Assembly: GCF_000016645.1 (NCBI RefSeq)
Contig: NC_009441.1
Span: 5,208,001 to 5,272,000, forward strand
Length of the DNA: 64,000 nt
Source: Flavobacterium johnsoniae UW101
GTDB lineage: Bacteria > Bacteroidota > Bacteroidia > Flavobacteriales > Flavobacteriaceae
Direction of reading: 5' to 3'
Every line of letters starts with the position of its first letter. The first letter of the stretch is position 1. Under the pieces are notes generated by a model. That model made no database searches, was not told where the DNA came from, and saw nothing but the letters and a program-made list of their open reading frames with translations. Shown piece by piece: positions 1 to 8,903 of the stretch. Both the position numbers and the translations under genes were made by a program.

Positions 1-1400
1 CAAACCAGGCTGTAAGCGGCACTTTTGCTTATGCTATGAGCTGTGCATGTCCAATGGTGGCATCAAAAATTCCGCACACAAGAGAAGTTTTAACCGAAGA
101 CTGTGGTGTGTTAGTTGATATTGGAGATGTCGATCAATTTGCAGAACAAACCTTAAAATTAATTGCCGACGAAAATTTAAGACATGAAATGGGAATTCAG
201 GCTTTTACCAAAATGAGAGCTTCATCTTGGGAAAATGCTGCATTAACACACATGAATACGTATAAAAAACTAATTGAAAATCCAGCTGATATTAAATACA
301 GCTATCCGGATATTCAATTAAGACATATCAAAAAATTAACTACAGATCTTGGTATTATCCAGTTTAGTAAAATCTCAGTTCCAGATTTGGAGTCAGGATA
401 TACATTAGATGATAATGCACGTGCTTTAATTGCATTCTGCATGCATTACAAATTAACAAGAGACAAAGACGATCTTCCTTATATTTTAATTTACCTGGAT
501 TTCATCGAAAGATGCCAGAAACCAAAAGGAAACTTCATCAATTACGTAGATCAGGAATATCGTGAACACGTTGAACAAAATGCCGAAGTTAACCTTGAAG
601 ATTCTAATGCAAGAGCAATTTGGGCTTTGGGAACAGTTGTGGCAAATGCTGATATTCTTCCTGAAAATATTTCAAAAAAAGCATCAAAATGTTTCCTTAA
701 CTCATTAAAATGGGCCGAAAATATCCAGTCGCCTCGTTCTATTGGTTTCGCTACAAAAGGTTTGTATCTGTATCACAATGCTATTCCAAACTTATATGTT
801 GCGGCCATTATCAACAAGCTGAATGCTAAACTGCTTGCAAATTATGAAGACACTGCTTCTGAAGACTGGCAATGGTTTGAAAACTATTTAACATACGGAA
901 ACGGTATTCTGCCAGAATCAATGTTATATGCTTATTTAGTAACCAATAAACCGGTTTACAAAAAAGTTGCACTAGATTCATTAGATTTCTTAATGTCTAA
1001 AACTTTTATCGATGGTAATTTCAAAGCCATTTCAAACCAAAGCTGGTATCATAAAGGTTCTGAACCACAGGAATACGGAGAACAGCCAATTGATGTTACT
1101 TATACAATCCAGACTTTAAATGCTTTTTACCAAGCCTTTAAAACTCCGGAATATAAAAAGAAAATGAAAACTGCATTTAACTGGTTCTTAGGAAAAAATC
1201 ATTTAAATCAAATTATGTACAATCCGGTAAGCGGAGGCGGTTACGATGGTCTTGAAAAAGAAAACGTAAACTTAAATCAAGGAGCAGAATCAACTGTCTG
1301 CTATTTAACCGCAAGATTATTAATGGAAAAATTTGCACTTTCAGAGTCTAAGGTTATTCCCTTAATAAAATCCAGAACTGGTATTGCTATAAACTTATAA
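1..1400 (+). CDS. GT4-like glycosyltransferase with C-terminal helical domain (5' truncated by window)
   Basis: The reading frame is open from base 3, upstream of the first ATG at 36, so the gene starts outside the window. The first roughly 95 residues look like the C-terminal lobe of a GT-B glycosyltransferase of family GT4: a nucleotide-sugar-binding segment reading AYAMSCACPMVASK, followed by the usual helical end. The remaining 350 residues form an alpha-helical, probably (alpha/alpha)-barrel domain with the motif SGYTLDDNARAL. Such two-domain glycosyltransferases are common in Bacteroidota; the acceptor cannot be deduced. It is likely cytoplasmic. Two hairpin terminators follow the stop codon. 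Confidence is good for the family and low for the substrate. Confidence 0.75.
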   Translation, partial: NQAVSGTFAYAMSCACPMVASKIPHTREVLTEDCGVLVDIGDVDQFAEQTLKLIADENLRHEMGIQAFTKMRASSWENAALTHMNTYKKLIENPADIKYSYPDIQLRHIKKLTTDLGIIQFSKISVPDLESGYTLDDNARALIAFCMHYKLTRDKDDLPYILIYLDFIERCQKPKGNFINYVDQEYREHVEQNAEVNLEDSNARAIWALGTVVANADILPENISKKASKCFLNSLKWAENIQSPRSIGFATKGLYLYHNAIPNLYVAAIINKLNAKLLANYEDTASEDWQWFENYLTYGNGILPESMLYAYLVTNKPVYKKVALDSLDFLMSKTFIDGNFKAISNQSWYHKGSEPQEYGEQPIDVTYTIQTLNAFYQAFKTPEYKKKMKTAFNWFLGKNHLNQIMYNPVSGGGYDGLEKENVNLNQGAESTVCYLTARLLMEKFALSESKVIPLIKSRTGIAINL

Positions 1401-1417
1401 AGAAATTCTAATTATAA

Positions 1418-1454
1418 AAAAATTTCAAATTCGAAATTGTAATTTGAAATTTTT
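1418..1454. terminator. Hairpin after glycosyltransferase gene
   Basis: A perfect 14-bp inverted repeat (1418-1431 and 1441-1454) with a 9-nt loop starts 17 bp after the stop codon. Both flanks are A- or T-rich, so it could act in either direction. Confidence 0.6.
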
Positions 1455-1491
1455 AAAAGCAATAGACTGACCAAAATTCTATTAAACCCGG

Positions 1492-1525
1492 AAAATCCCT
1501 TTCTTAATGAAAGGGATTTTTTGTT
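1492..1525 (+). terminator. Rho-independent terminator
   Basis: The stem AAAATCCCTTTC / GAAAGGGATTTT (1492-1503, 1509-1520) has loop TTAAT and continues into a T-rich tail. It isolates the glycosyltransferase transcript from the TetR-FabF gene downstream. Confidence 0.8.
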
Positions 1526-1548
1526 TTGTTAAAAATAAACAAAATAAA

Positions 1549-1579
1549 TTTGCCTATCTACTAATAGGTAGTATATTTG
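1549..1579 (+). promoter_or_regulatory. Bacteroidota sigma-ABfr promoter of the TetR-FabF gene
   Basis: TTTG (1549-1552) and TATATTTG (1572-1579) are 19 bp apart, an exact match to the Bacteroidota -33/-7 consensus TTTG-N17-23-TAnnTTTG. The predicted transcription start is a few bases upstream of the ATG at 1596. Confidence 0.8.
1553..1568. promoter_or_regulatory. Putative TetR operator dyad between -33 and -7
   Basis: CCTAT (1553-1557) and ATAGG (1564-1568) form a perfect dyad inside the promoter spacer. A repressor bound there would block polymerase. Because the gene just downstream encodes a TetR domain, autorepression is the natural inference. Confidence 0.55.
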
Positions 1580-1595
1580 CTAAAAAATTACTGCG

Positions 1596-3398
1596 ATGAC
1601 AACACGTGAAAATATTATAGATAAAGCAGATCAATTTATTCGAAACAAAGGCTACAATGCCTTTAGTTTTAAAGATATTTCAAATGATATAGGCATAAAA
1701 ACCGCTTCTATACATTACCACTTCCCTACAAAATCAGATCTTGGTGTAGCGACTATTAAAGAACATATTGCCAGATATGAAGTTTTAAAAAAAAAGGTTG
1801 CTAACGAATCTCCATTAATAAAATTAGAATCTTTTTTAGCTGTTCATACACAAATTAAACATGAAAATAAAGTCTGCATTGTTGGATCGCTGGCAACAGA
1901 CTTAAATACACTAGATGAATCAATAAAAGACGAACTAAAAATATTTGCCAAATTGGTGATTGACTGGCTGACTGAAGTTCTGACTGAAGGGAAAGAACAA
2001 AATATATTTGATTTTCAAACTTCTGCAAGAACAAAAGCATTAATGATAATAACCAATATGGTAGCAATAGTCCAGCTTTCAAGACTAACAAACGATGATG
2101 ATTTTGAATTGGTAAGAGAAACAATATTAACAGAATTAAGACCTAAAAAAATAATGAAAAGAGTTGTAGTAACAGGCTTAGGAGCAGTAACTCCTATTGG
2201 CAATAATGTTCAGGAATATTGGAATTCATTAATTAACGGAGTAAGCGGTGCCGCTCCCATAACAAGATTTGACACCACACAATTTAAAACCAAATTTGCC
2301 TGCGAAGTTAAAAACTTCGATGCTTCGCCTATTTTTGAAAAAAATGAAATTAGAAAATATGATCTTTTTACACAATATGCTCTGCATGCAGCAGACGAAG
2401 CTGTAAAAAATGCCAATATTGATTTTGATACCTTAAATAAAAACCGAATTGGAGTAATCTGGGGATGCGGCGATGGCGGTATTTCTACTTTTGAAGAACA
2501 ATTTGGAGAATATAAATTAGGAAACGGCACACCAAGATTTAGTCCGTTTTTTATTCCGAAAAGAATTGTCAATATTGCTTCAGGTGTTATTTCTATTAAA
2601 TATGGTCTTCGCGGTATTAACTATACAACAGCTGCTGCCTGCTCTGCCAGTAATACTGCCATTATCGATGCCTTTAACTACATTCGCTGGGGCAAAGCAG
2701 ATATGATTATCAGCGGCGGTTCTGAAGCCTCAGTTTCAGAATCTTCAATTGGAGGTTTCAATGCTTCAAAAGCACTGTCAACTTTAAACGAAGATCATAG
2801 CAAAGCTTCTCGTCCTTTTGATGTTACAAGAGATGGATTTGTTTTAGGAGAAGGTGCTGGAGTTGTTATCTTAGAAAGCTACGAACATGCAGTAAAACGA
2901 AATGCCGTAATCCTGGCCGAAATTGTGGGCGGAGGTTTAGCGGCAGACGCTTATCACTTAACAGGAACACACCCTGAAGGCGAAGGCGCTGTTTTAGGTA
3001 TGGAACTTGCTCTTGAGGAAGCCGGAATTACTCCGGATAAAATTGACTATATCAATGCTCACGCTACCTCTACTCCAGCGGGTGACTTAAGCGAACTAAA
3101 AGCAATAGAAAAAGTATTTGGAATAAATCCTAATGCAAACATTAGTGCTACAAAATCAATGACCGGGCATTTACTTGGAGGCGCGGGAGCAATCGAAGCA
3201 GTTGCTTGTATAAAAGCGCTTCAGGAAAACATTGTACCGCCAACTATAAATACACAAACAATTGAACAGGATTATGCTGAAAAATTTAATCTGACTCTTG
3301 GAAAAGCGCAGGCAAGAGAAGTGAATTATGCCATGAGCAATACTTTTGGTTTTGGCGGACACGTAGCCAGTTCGATCTTTAAAAAATTTAAAGAATAA
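1596..3398 (+). CDS. TetR regulator fused in frame to beta-ketoacyl-ACP synthase (FabF-like)
   Basis: Residues 1-186 are a TetR-family regulator: an N-terminal HTH with motif IGIKTASIHYHFPTKSDL and a helical ligand domain. Residues 187-600 are a complete KAS-II-type condensing enzyme that begins MKRVVVTGLGAVTPIGN, the standard FabF start. It keeps the catalytic Cys (TTAAACSASNTA), His (NAHATSTPAGD) and the Lys/His segment (SATKSMTGHLLGGAG). The junction lies in a run of seven A's followed by TAATG. With six A's the TetR frame would stop at a TAA overlapping the FabF ATG at 2154. So this is either a real fusion, a homopolymer indel, or a slippage site that makes both products. The FabF part would condense acyl chains with malonyl-ACP. 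Domain calls are sure; the fusion is uncertain. Confidence 0.85.
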   Translation: MTTRENIIDKADQFIRNKGYNAFSFKDISNDIGIKTASIHYHFPTKSDLGVATIKEHIARYEVLKKKVANESPLIKLESFLAVHTQIKHENKVCIVGSLATDLNTLDESIKDELKIFAKLVIDWLTEVLTEGKEQNIFDFQTSARTKALMIITNMVAIVQLSRLTNDDDFELVRETILTELRPKKIMKRVVVTGLGAVTPIGNNVQEYWNSLINGVSGAAPITRFDTTQFKTKFACEVKNFDASPIFEKNEIRKYDLFTQYALHAADEAVKNANIDFDTLNKNRIGVIWGCGDGGISTFEEQFGEYKLGNGTPRFSPFFIPKRIVNIASGVISIKYGLRGINYTTAAACSASNTAIIDAFNYIRWGKADMIISGGSEASVSESSIGGFNASKALSTLNEDHSKASRPFDVTRDGFVLGEGAGVVILESYEHAVKRNAVILAEIVGGGLAADAYHLTGTHPEGEGAVLGMELALEEAGITPDKIDYINAHATSTPAGDLSELKAIEKVFGINPNANISATKSMTGHLLGGAGAIEAVACIKALQENIVPPTINTQTIEQDYAEKFNLTLGKAQAREVNYAMSNTFGFGGHVASSIFKKFKE

Positions 3399-3421
3399 AC
3401 AATTATAACATATTTATTAAT

Positions 3422-3466
3422 AAAAAGAGCTGTCTCAAAAATTGAGACAGCTCTTTTTATTTTTTT
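3422..3466. terminator. Strong terminator after fabF domain
   Basis: The stem has 17-bp perfect arms (3422-3438 and 3442-3458) around a 3-nt loop, with core GAGCTGTCTCAA and a T-rich tail. A closely related stem recurs at 43562-43600, so this is a repeated terminator type in the genome. Confidence 0.9.
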
Positions 3467-3652
3467 TAAGCACTCGTACAACGCAGCATTTATACAAATA
3501 TTGTGATTTGATGAAAATTATATAAGGCTCAAAAAAAGTTCTGTAAAGTTTTTTAACAAGTATAGAGGTAACTTTCATATATAATTTAAAAAGTGGAAAA
3601 AACTGTTAAATATTTGATTTTGAAACTACAACTAACTTAAAAACAAAACATT

Positions 3653-4411
3653 TTGATTCTCAGCTTAAAAAATACATTCGCACAAATTGGTAATGCTGCA
3701 TTATTTGCCAATAGGTTTTTTAAGGAGGTTTTTATTCCCCCTTATGAGACAAAAGAGTTTTTGAAACAATGTTATTTAATTGGTTACAAATCACTCCCAT
3801 TAGTAGCCATAACAGGTTTTATTATGGGATTGGTATTAACAATTCAGTCAAGACCTACATTAGTAACATTTGGAGCCGAAAGCTGGCTTCCAGGAATGGT
3901 GGCACTTTCTTTAATTAGAGAAATTGCTCCTGTCATTACAGCCTTAATCTGCGCCGGAAAAATCTCTTCGGGAATTGGTGCCGAACTGGGTTCGATGAAA
4001 GTAACAGAACAAATAGACGCTATGGAAGTTTCTGCCATCAATCCTTATAATTATTTAGTCGTAACAAGAATTTTAGCCTGTACCTTAATGGTGCCTATAT
4101 TAGTAATTTTTGCAGATGCTGTTGGTATTATAGGCGGTTATGCCGGAATAAATATTCATGGTGATGTTAATTTCTACCGATATCTAACCCAGATTATTCA
4201 ATCATTAGAATTTTCAGATCTGATTCCCGCAACGATAAAAACATTCTTCTTTGGCTATTTCATAGGAATGATTGGCTGTTATAAAGGATTTAATGCTGCA
4301 AACGGAACAGAAAGTGTAGGACACGCTGCAAACTCGGCAGTAGTTACAGCCTCTCTCAGCATATTTATTATTGATATGGTAGCCGTGCAATTAACTGATT
4401 TAATTTATTAA
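3653..4411 (+). CDS. mlaE: MlaE-family ABC transporter permease
   Basis: The 252-residue product is an MlaE/YrbE-family inner-membrane permease of the lipid-transporting MCE systems. An amphipathic N-terminus is followed by about five hydrophobic segments and family-typical stretches such as SLIREIAPVITALICAGKI and GAELGSMKVTEQIDAMEVSAINP. The start is a TTG; no in-frame ATG fits the family length. It heads an operon with an ATPase (1-bp gap) and an MCE-domain protein, the same order as mlaE-mlaF-mlaD. In Gram-negatives this complex moves phospholipids between inner and outer membrane. The family call is certain; the transport direction and substrate are inferred from the family. Confidence 0.9.
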   Translation: MILSLKNTFAQIGNAALFANRFFKEVFIPPYETKEFLKQCYLIGYKSLPLVAITGFIMGLVLTIQSRPTLVTFGAESWLPGMVALSLIREIAPVITALICAGKISSGIGAELGSMKVTEQIDAMEVSAINPYNYLVVTRILACTLMVPILVIFADAVGIIGGYAGINIHGDVNFYRYLTQIIQSLEFSDLIPATIKTFFFGYFIGMIGCYKGFNAANGTESVGHAANSAVVTASLSIFIIDMVAVQLTDLIY

Positions 4412-4412
4412 G

Positions 4413-5192
4413 ATGATTAAAGAAGAAAAAAATACCGAACCAAAATCAAAAGATAAAAAGCAGACTCCAATTATTGAAATTAAGAACCTGCATAAAACTT
4501 TTGGCGAAGACAACCAAATTCTAAAAGGCGTTAATCTTACTGTGAACAAAGGCGAAGATTTAGTGATTTTAGGACGTTCAGGTTCAGGAAAATCAGTTAC
4601 CATAAAATGTATTGTGGGGCTGATTGAACCAGATCAGGGCGAAATAATTGTTTTTGATGAAAATGTACTGGACCTTTCAAAAGATGAATTAAATAAAATG
4701 CGGGTCCGAATTGGATTTTTATTCCAGAGCGGTGCTCTTTACGATTCAATGTCGGTTCGAGAAAATCTGGCATTTACATTACGCGCCCACAAAAGGGATT
4801 TAAGCGAAGATGAAGTTGAAAATGAAGTAATAGAAGCCCTTGAAAGTGTAGGCCTTGGCGATGCAATAGACAAAATGCCTTCTGAATTATCAGGCGGGAT
4901 GCGAAAAAGAATTGGCTTGGCCAGAACATTAATTTTAAAACCCGAAATCATTTTATATGATGAGCCCACAACAGGATTAGATACTATTACTTCCAGAGAA
5001 ATCAGTGAATTAATACTTGATATCAAACACAAACAAAAAACCTCATCGATCATTATTACGCACGATATGGCGTGTGCAAAAATGACAGCTGACAGAATTA
5101 TGGTTTTAAAAGACGGTGTAATTCATGCCGAAGGAACTTACGAAGAATTAGAAAAAGACGAAGACGAATGGGTACGCTCATTTTTTGAATAA
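4413..5192 (+). CDS. mlaF: MlaF-like ABC transporter ATP-binding protein
   Basis: This cytoplasmic ABC ATPase has Walker A GRSGSGKS (residues 54-61), the signature LSGGMRKR (159-166) and Walker B IILYDEPTTGLD (179-190). It powers the MlaE-type permease whose stop codon lies 1 bp upstream, implying translational coupling. Length (259 aa) is normal for MlaF apart from a lysine/glutamate-rich N-terminal extension of about 18 residues. The LSGGMRKRIGLART stretch is characteristic of MlaF/Ttg2A rather than of sugar or peptide ATPases. Confidence 0.92.
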   Translation: MIKEEKNTEPKSKDKKQTPIIEIKNLHKTFGEDNQILKGVNLTVNKGEDLVILGRSGSGKSVTIKCIVGLIEPDQGEIIVFDENVLDLSKDELNKMRVRIGFLFQSGALYDSMSVRENLAFTLRAHKRDLSEDEVENEVIEALESVGLGDAIDKMPSELSGGMRKRIGLARTLILKPEIILYDEPTTGLDTITSREISELILDIKHKQKTSSIIITHDMACAKMTADRIMVLKDGVIHAEGTYEELEKDEDEWVRSFFE

Positions 5193-5218
5193 AAAAGCAA
5201 AATAAAATAGTAGAAATC

Positions 5219-6058
5219 ATGGAAAAGCAATCTGGATATACTTGGAAATTAGGAATGTTTGTAACAGTTGGACTGTTGCTTTTTATAATCGCCATTTATT
5301 TTATTGGAAAACAAAAAAACCTATTTGGTTCAACATTCCACATAACATCAAAATTTAAAACGGTCAGCGGTTTAGAAGTTGGAAACAATGTCCGTTTTTC
5401 AGGTATTAACATTGGTACAGTCGAAGAAATCAGATTGATAAATGATTCTTCTGTAGTCGTTTCAATGGTTATAAAAGATGAAGTCCGAAAATTTATAAAA
5501 ACAGACGCCAGAGCCAGTATTGGTTCAGATGGATTAATGGGCGATAAAGTATTGACTATTACTCCGGGTGAAAAATCTACAAAAGTAATCGAAGACAACG
5601 GCGCCATCGCTTCTATCAACGGAATTGAAATGAATGACATCATGAAAAGCGTTAAAAAAAGTGTTGATAATGTAGGCGTTATTTCTGAAGAACTGGCCAT
5701 TTTCAGCCACAGTATGAATAACGGAAACGGCGCGCTGGCTAGATTAGTAAGAGATGATAAAATGGCAAACAGTGTTTCGAATACGCTTTCGAATCTGGAA
5801 ACTGGTACAAAAGGTTTCAGCGAAAATATGGAAGCTGCCAAAAGTAATTTCCTGTTTAGAGGCTATTTCAAGAAAAAAGAAAAGGAAAAAGAGAAAAAAC
5901 AGGAAGAAATAAAAGAGAAAAAAGAAGAACAGCAGGAAAAGGCTGCTAAAGAAAAAGAAGCCAAAGCTAAAGAAGAAAAAGAAAAACAGGAAAAAGCCAA
6001 AGAAGAGAAAGAAAAGCAAAAAGCCGAAGAAGCTAAGAAAGAGGCTGAAAAGAAATAA
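5219..6058 (+). CDS. mlaD: MCE/MlaD-domain protein with long charged C-terminal tail
   Basis: An N-terminal transmembrane anchor (about residues 12-31) is followed by one MCE domain (about 38-118, with the typical FKTVSGLEVGNNVRFSGINIGTVEEI). MCE rings in the periplasm form the lipid conduit of Mla-type systems. Residues 120-210 are helical. From about 215 to 279 the protein is almost only Lys, Glu, Ala and Gln, a low-complexity tail likely to be a single alpha helix or coiled coil. The tail is codon-varied rather than a simple DNA repeat. It is third in the MlaE-F-D operon; the AsmA-like gene starts 15 bp after its stop. Confidence 0.88.
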   Translation: MEKQSGYTWKLGMFVTVGLLLFIIAIYFIGKQKNLFGSTFHITSKFKTVSGLEVGNNVRFSGINIGTVEEIRLINDSSVVVSMVIKDEVRKFIKTDARASIGSDGLMGDKVLTITPGEKSTKVIEDNGAIASINGIEMNDIMKSVKKSVDNVGVISEELAIFSHSMNNGNGALARLVRDDKMANSVSNTLSNLETGTKGFSENMEAAKSNFLFRGYFKKKEKEKEKKQEEIKEKKEEQQEKAAKEKEAKAKEEKEKQEKAKEEKEKQKAEEAKKEAEKK

Positions 6059-6073
6059 TTAAAACTCTGCGCC

Positions 6074-8893
6074 ATGAAAACTTCATATAAAAATATAAGC
6101 CTTAAAATACTCAAATGGACAGGAATAGTAATAGCGGGAATACTGCTGTTACTTTTTTTGATTCCGCTGTTATTTCCCGGAAAAGTAGCCTCAGAAGTTA
6201 AAAAAATTGCAAACGAACGTTTAGATACCAAATTAGAATTTTCGAAGTCTAAACTTTCATTTTTTACCCATTTCCCTTCATTGACTGTCTCACTTGACGA
6301 TATCTCTATGACGGGTTCAAAACCATTTGGAAATGATACTTTATTAAAAGCAGATCAGGTGGCTTTTGGAATAAACCTGAAAAGACTCATTTTTGACAGC
6401 GAAGTTAAAATCAATAAATTATACGTTTCAAACGCATTAATTAATGTAATGGTCAACGAAAAAGGACAAGCTAATTATAATATTTATGTAGCACCCGAAG
6501 ACCGAAAAAACGAAAAAGAAGATCCAAATGCTCCCGAAGAAGGAACAGCAATAAAATTAGAACGAATTGATTTAGAAAACTGCCATGTAAAATACAACGA
6601 CCGATCTGCTAAAGTTTTAGTCGATGCCAAAGGTTTCAATTACATTGGAAAAGGAAACCTGAGCGATGATATTTTCGATTTAAATACCGATGCCAAAATC
6701 GATACGCTGGATTTCTACTATAACCGAACTGCATATCTAAGAAAAAAAGCCGTTCGTGCTGATTTAATTACCAGAATCAATACGCACGCACTTTCATTCA
6801 TTCTTCAAAAAAATGAACTACAGATTAACAAACTGCCTTTAAAGTTTACCGGTCTATTTACCATTTTAAGAGACGGGTATAAAATCAATATCAAAGCAGC
6901 ATCAGAAAACACAACCGTAAAAGATTTACTTTCTGTTATGCCTCCGGAATATTTAACCTGGCTGGAAAAAACCGAAATTTCAGGAAAAAGTGATTTGGTG
7001 CTTTCTTTTAAAGGAGATTATAATGTTTCGAAAAAACAAAAACCCAATTTAGCTTTCAACCTAAAGATAAAAGACGGAGCCGTTAGTTATCAAAATGCGC
7101 CCGTTCCGCTTACCGATTTCCAAATGGATTTAAATGCCATGCTGCCTTCTCTTGATACCGAACAATTATTGGTAAACCTTAGAACTTTACGATTTAAAGT
7201 AGGCGAAAAAGATTATTTCAACGCTTATCTGCATAGTAAAGGTTTAAGCGAAATGAATGTAGATGCCAGTATAAAAGGTGCTTTGGATCTGGCTGTTGTA
7301 GACGCTGCAATTGGTTTGGAAAAAATTGATTTAAAAGGAATTTTAAAAACCAATATTCAGGCAAAAGGGCTTTTCAGCACCTCAAAAAAACTTTTTCCTA
7401 AAACAATCGGCGGTATTTCGCTTCGAAACGGATGGCTGAAAACAGACTACTACCCTAACCCAATTAAAGATATAACTTTTGTAGCCAACGTGCTTAATAA
7501 AGCCGGAACTTATGAGGATCTAATTGTGGCTGTTTCTCCCGCTTCTTTTGTTTTTGAAGGAAATCCGATGTATGTAAATATGGCATTATCAGATTTCAGC
7601 GATCTGGCTTATAATGCTAAAATTAAAGGAGAACTCAATGTGGGTAGAATATACCAGGTATTTTCACAAAAAGGTCTTGATGTAACCGGTTATGCAAAAG
7701 CCGATTTATCTCTTAAAGGAAAACAAAGCTACGCCACGACGGGACAATATAGCAAACTGGATAATCGAGGCACAATTCTGCTTAAAAATATCAAAGCTAC
7801 TTCAGAATTATTCCCAAAAGCTTTTTTTATAAAACAAGGAAACTTCCGTTTTCAGAACGAGAAAATGTGGTTTGAAAAATTCTATGCTTCTTACGGAAAA
7901 TCTGATTTTGATATTAACGGATATCTTTTAAATACTATAAATTATTTTCTGGAATCGCACGGAACTCTAAGCGGTGACTTTAATATGAAATCTAAACTCA
8001 TCAATGTAGATGAATTTATGGCGCTTGAAAAAGGTGAAAATAAAGACCGAAAACTCGAAGTTGATTATGCCAAAGAAGACCATCCAAAAATGAGCGGTGT
8101 AGTAATGATTCCTAAAAACTTAAATGTTTCGCTTACTGCAAATGCCGATAAAGTAGAATATAACGGATTGAACCTAAACAAACTTTCAGGAAAAGTGGGC
8201 ATTACAAAAGGTAGTTTCTATTTAGAAAATACTTCTTTAAATATTATTGACTGTATTCTTGGAGTTAATGCGGCATATAAAGACGAATCACCGACTTCTG
8301 CACATTTTGACGCACATTTCACTGCAAAAGATTTCAGTGTTCAGCGTGCTTACAAAGAAATTCCGATGTTTCATGATATGGTAACTGTTGCCGAAAAAGC
8401 ACAGGGAATTATTTCTGTTGATTACAAAATAAAAGGTGATTTAAACGGAAATATGGGGCCAATTTACGAATCGCTTGAAGGAGGCGGAACAATCAATCTT
8501 CGTGATGTAAAAATTAAAGGTTTAAAATTATTTGAAGGCGTGAGTTCGCAAACCGGACAAAAAGGTTTGGATGATCCAAAAATGGAAGGAATCGAAATAA
8601 AATCGAATATTAATAATAATCTTATTTCTATAGAGCCTTTTACGTTTAGTGTAGCAAGTTTTAGACCCACAATTAAAGGAACCACAAGTTTTGACGGTCT
8701 TTTAGATTTAAGAATGCGTTTAGGATTGCCGCCGGGCGGTATTATTGGTTTTCCAATCGTAATTACCGGAACGCACGAAAATCCTAAAATTAAAATTTTC
8801 AGTAAAACAGGCCAAAAAATTATTGGAGCGGTTTACGACGAAAAGAATAACAAAGTGGTAAAAAAAGAAAAAGTAAGCAAAAAGAAATCCTAA
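6074..8893 (+). CDS. AsmA-like family protein
   Basis: This 939-residue protein has one N-terminal transmembrane helix (about residues 14-35) and a long beta-rich periplasmic body. The region after the helix (LDTKLEFSKSKLSFFTHFPSLTVSLDDISMTGS) is typical of AsmA N-terminal domains. The C-terminal part matches the AsmA C-terminal region of Bacteroidota homologues and ends in a basic tail. AsmA/TamB/YhdP proteins are bridge-like lipid carriers across the periplasm. Placement directly behind mlaEFD suggests a shared job in envelope lipid homeostasis; that link is inference. Confidence 0.85.
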   Translation: MKTSYKNISLKILKWTGIVIAGILLLLFLIPLLFPGKVASEVKKIANERLDTKLEFSKSKLSFFTHFPSLTVSLDDISMTGSKPFGNDTLLKADQVAFGINLKRLIFDSEVKINKLYVSNALINVMVNEKGQANYNIYVAPEDRKNEKEDPNAPEEGTAIKLERIDLENCHVKYNDRSAKVLVDAKGFNYIGKGNLSDDIFDLNTDAKIDTLDFYYNRTAYLRKKAVRADLITRINTHALSFILQKNELQINKLPLKFTGLFTILRDGYKINIKAASENTTVKDLLSVMPPEYLTWLEKTEISGKSDLVLSFKGDYNVSKKQKPNLAFNLKIKDGAVSYQNAPVPLTDFQMDLNAMLPSLDTEQLLVNLRTLRFKVGEKDYFNAYLHSKGLSEMNVDASIKGALDLAVVDAAIGLEKIDLKGILKTNIQAKGLFSTSKKLFPKTIGGISLRNGWLKTDYYPNPIKDITFVANVLNKAGTYEDLIVAVSPASFVFEGNPMYVNMALSDFSDLAYNAKIKGELNVGRIYQVFSQKGLDVTGYAKADLSLKGKQSYATTGQYSKLDNRGTILLKNIKATSELFPKAFFIKQGNFRFQNEKMWFEKFYASYGKSDFDINGYLLNTINYFLESHGTLSGDFNMKSKLINVDEFMALEKGENKDRKLEVDYAKEDHPKMSGVVMIPKNLNVSLTANADKVEYNGLNLNKLSGKVGITKGSFYLENTSLNIIDCILGVNAAYKDESPTSAHFDAHFTAKDFSVQRAYKEIPMFHDMVTVAEKAQGIISVDYKIKGDLNGNMGPIYESLEGGGTINLRDVKIKGLKLFEGVSSQTGQKGLDDPKMEGIEIKSNINNNLISIEPFTFSVASFRPTIKGTTSFDGLLDLRMRLGLPPGGIIGFPIVITGTHENPKIKIFSKTGQKIIGAVYDEKNNKVVKKEKVSKKKS

Positions 8894-8903
8894 TTAAAAT
8901 GCA

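Noticed and set aside
5296..6231. Long antisense frames opposite the MlaD gene
   Set aside because: They arise from the Lys/Glu-rich codons of the real gene (poly-Phe/Ser/Leu products) and have no own signals.
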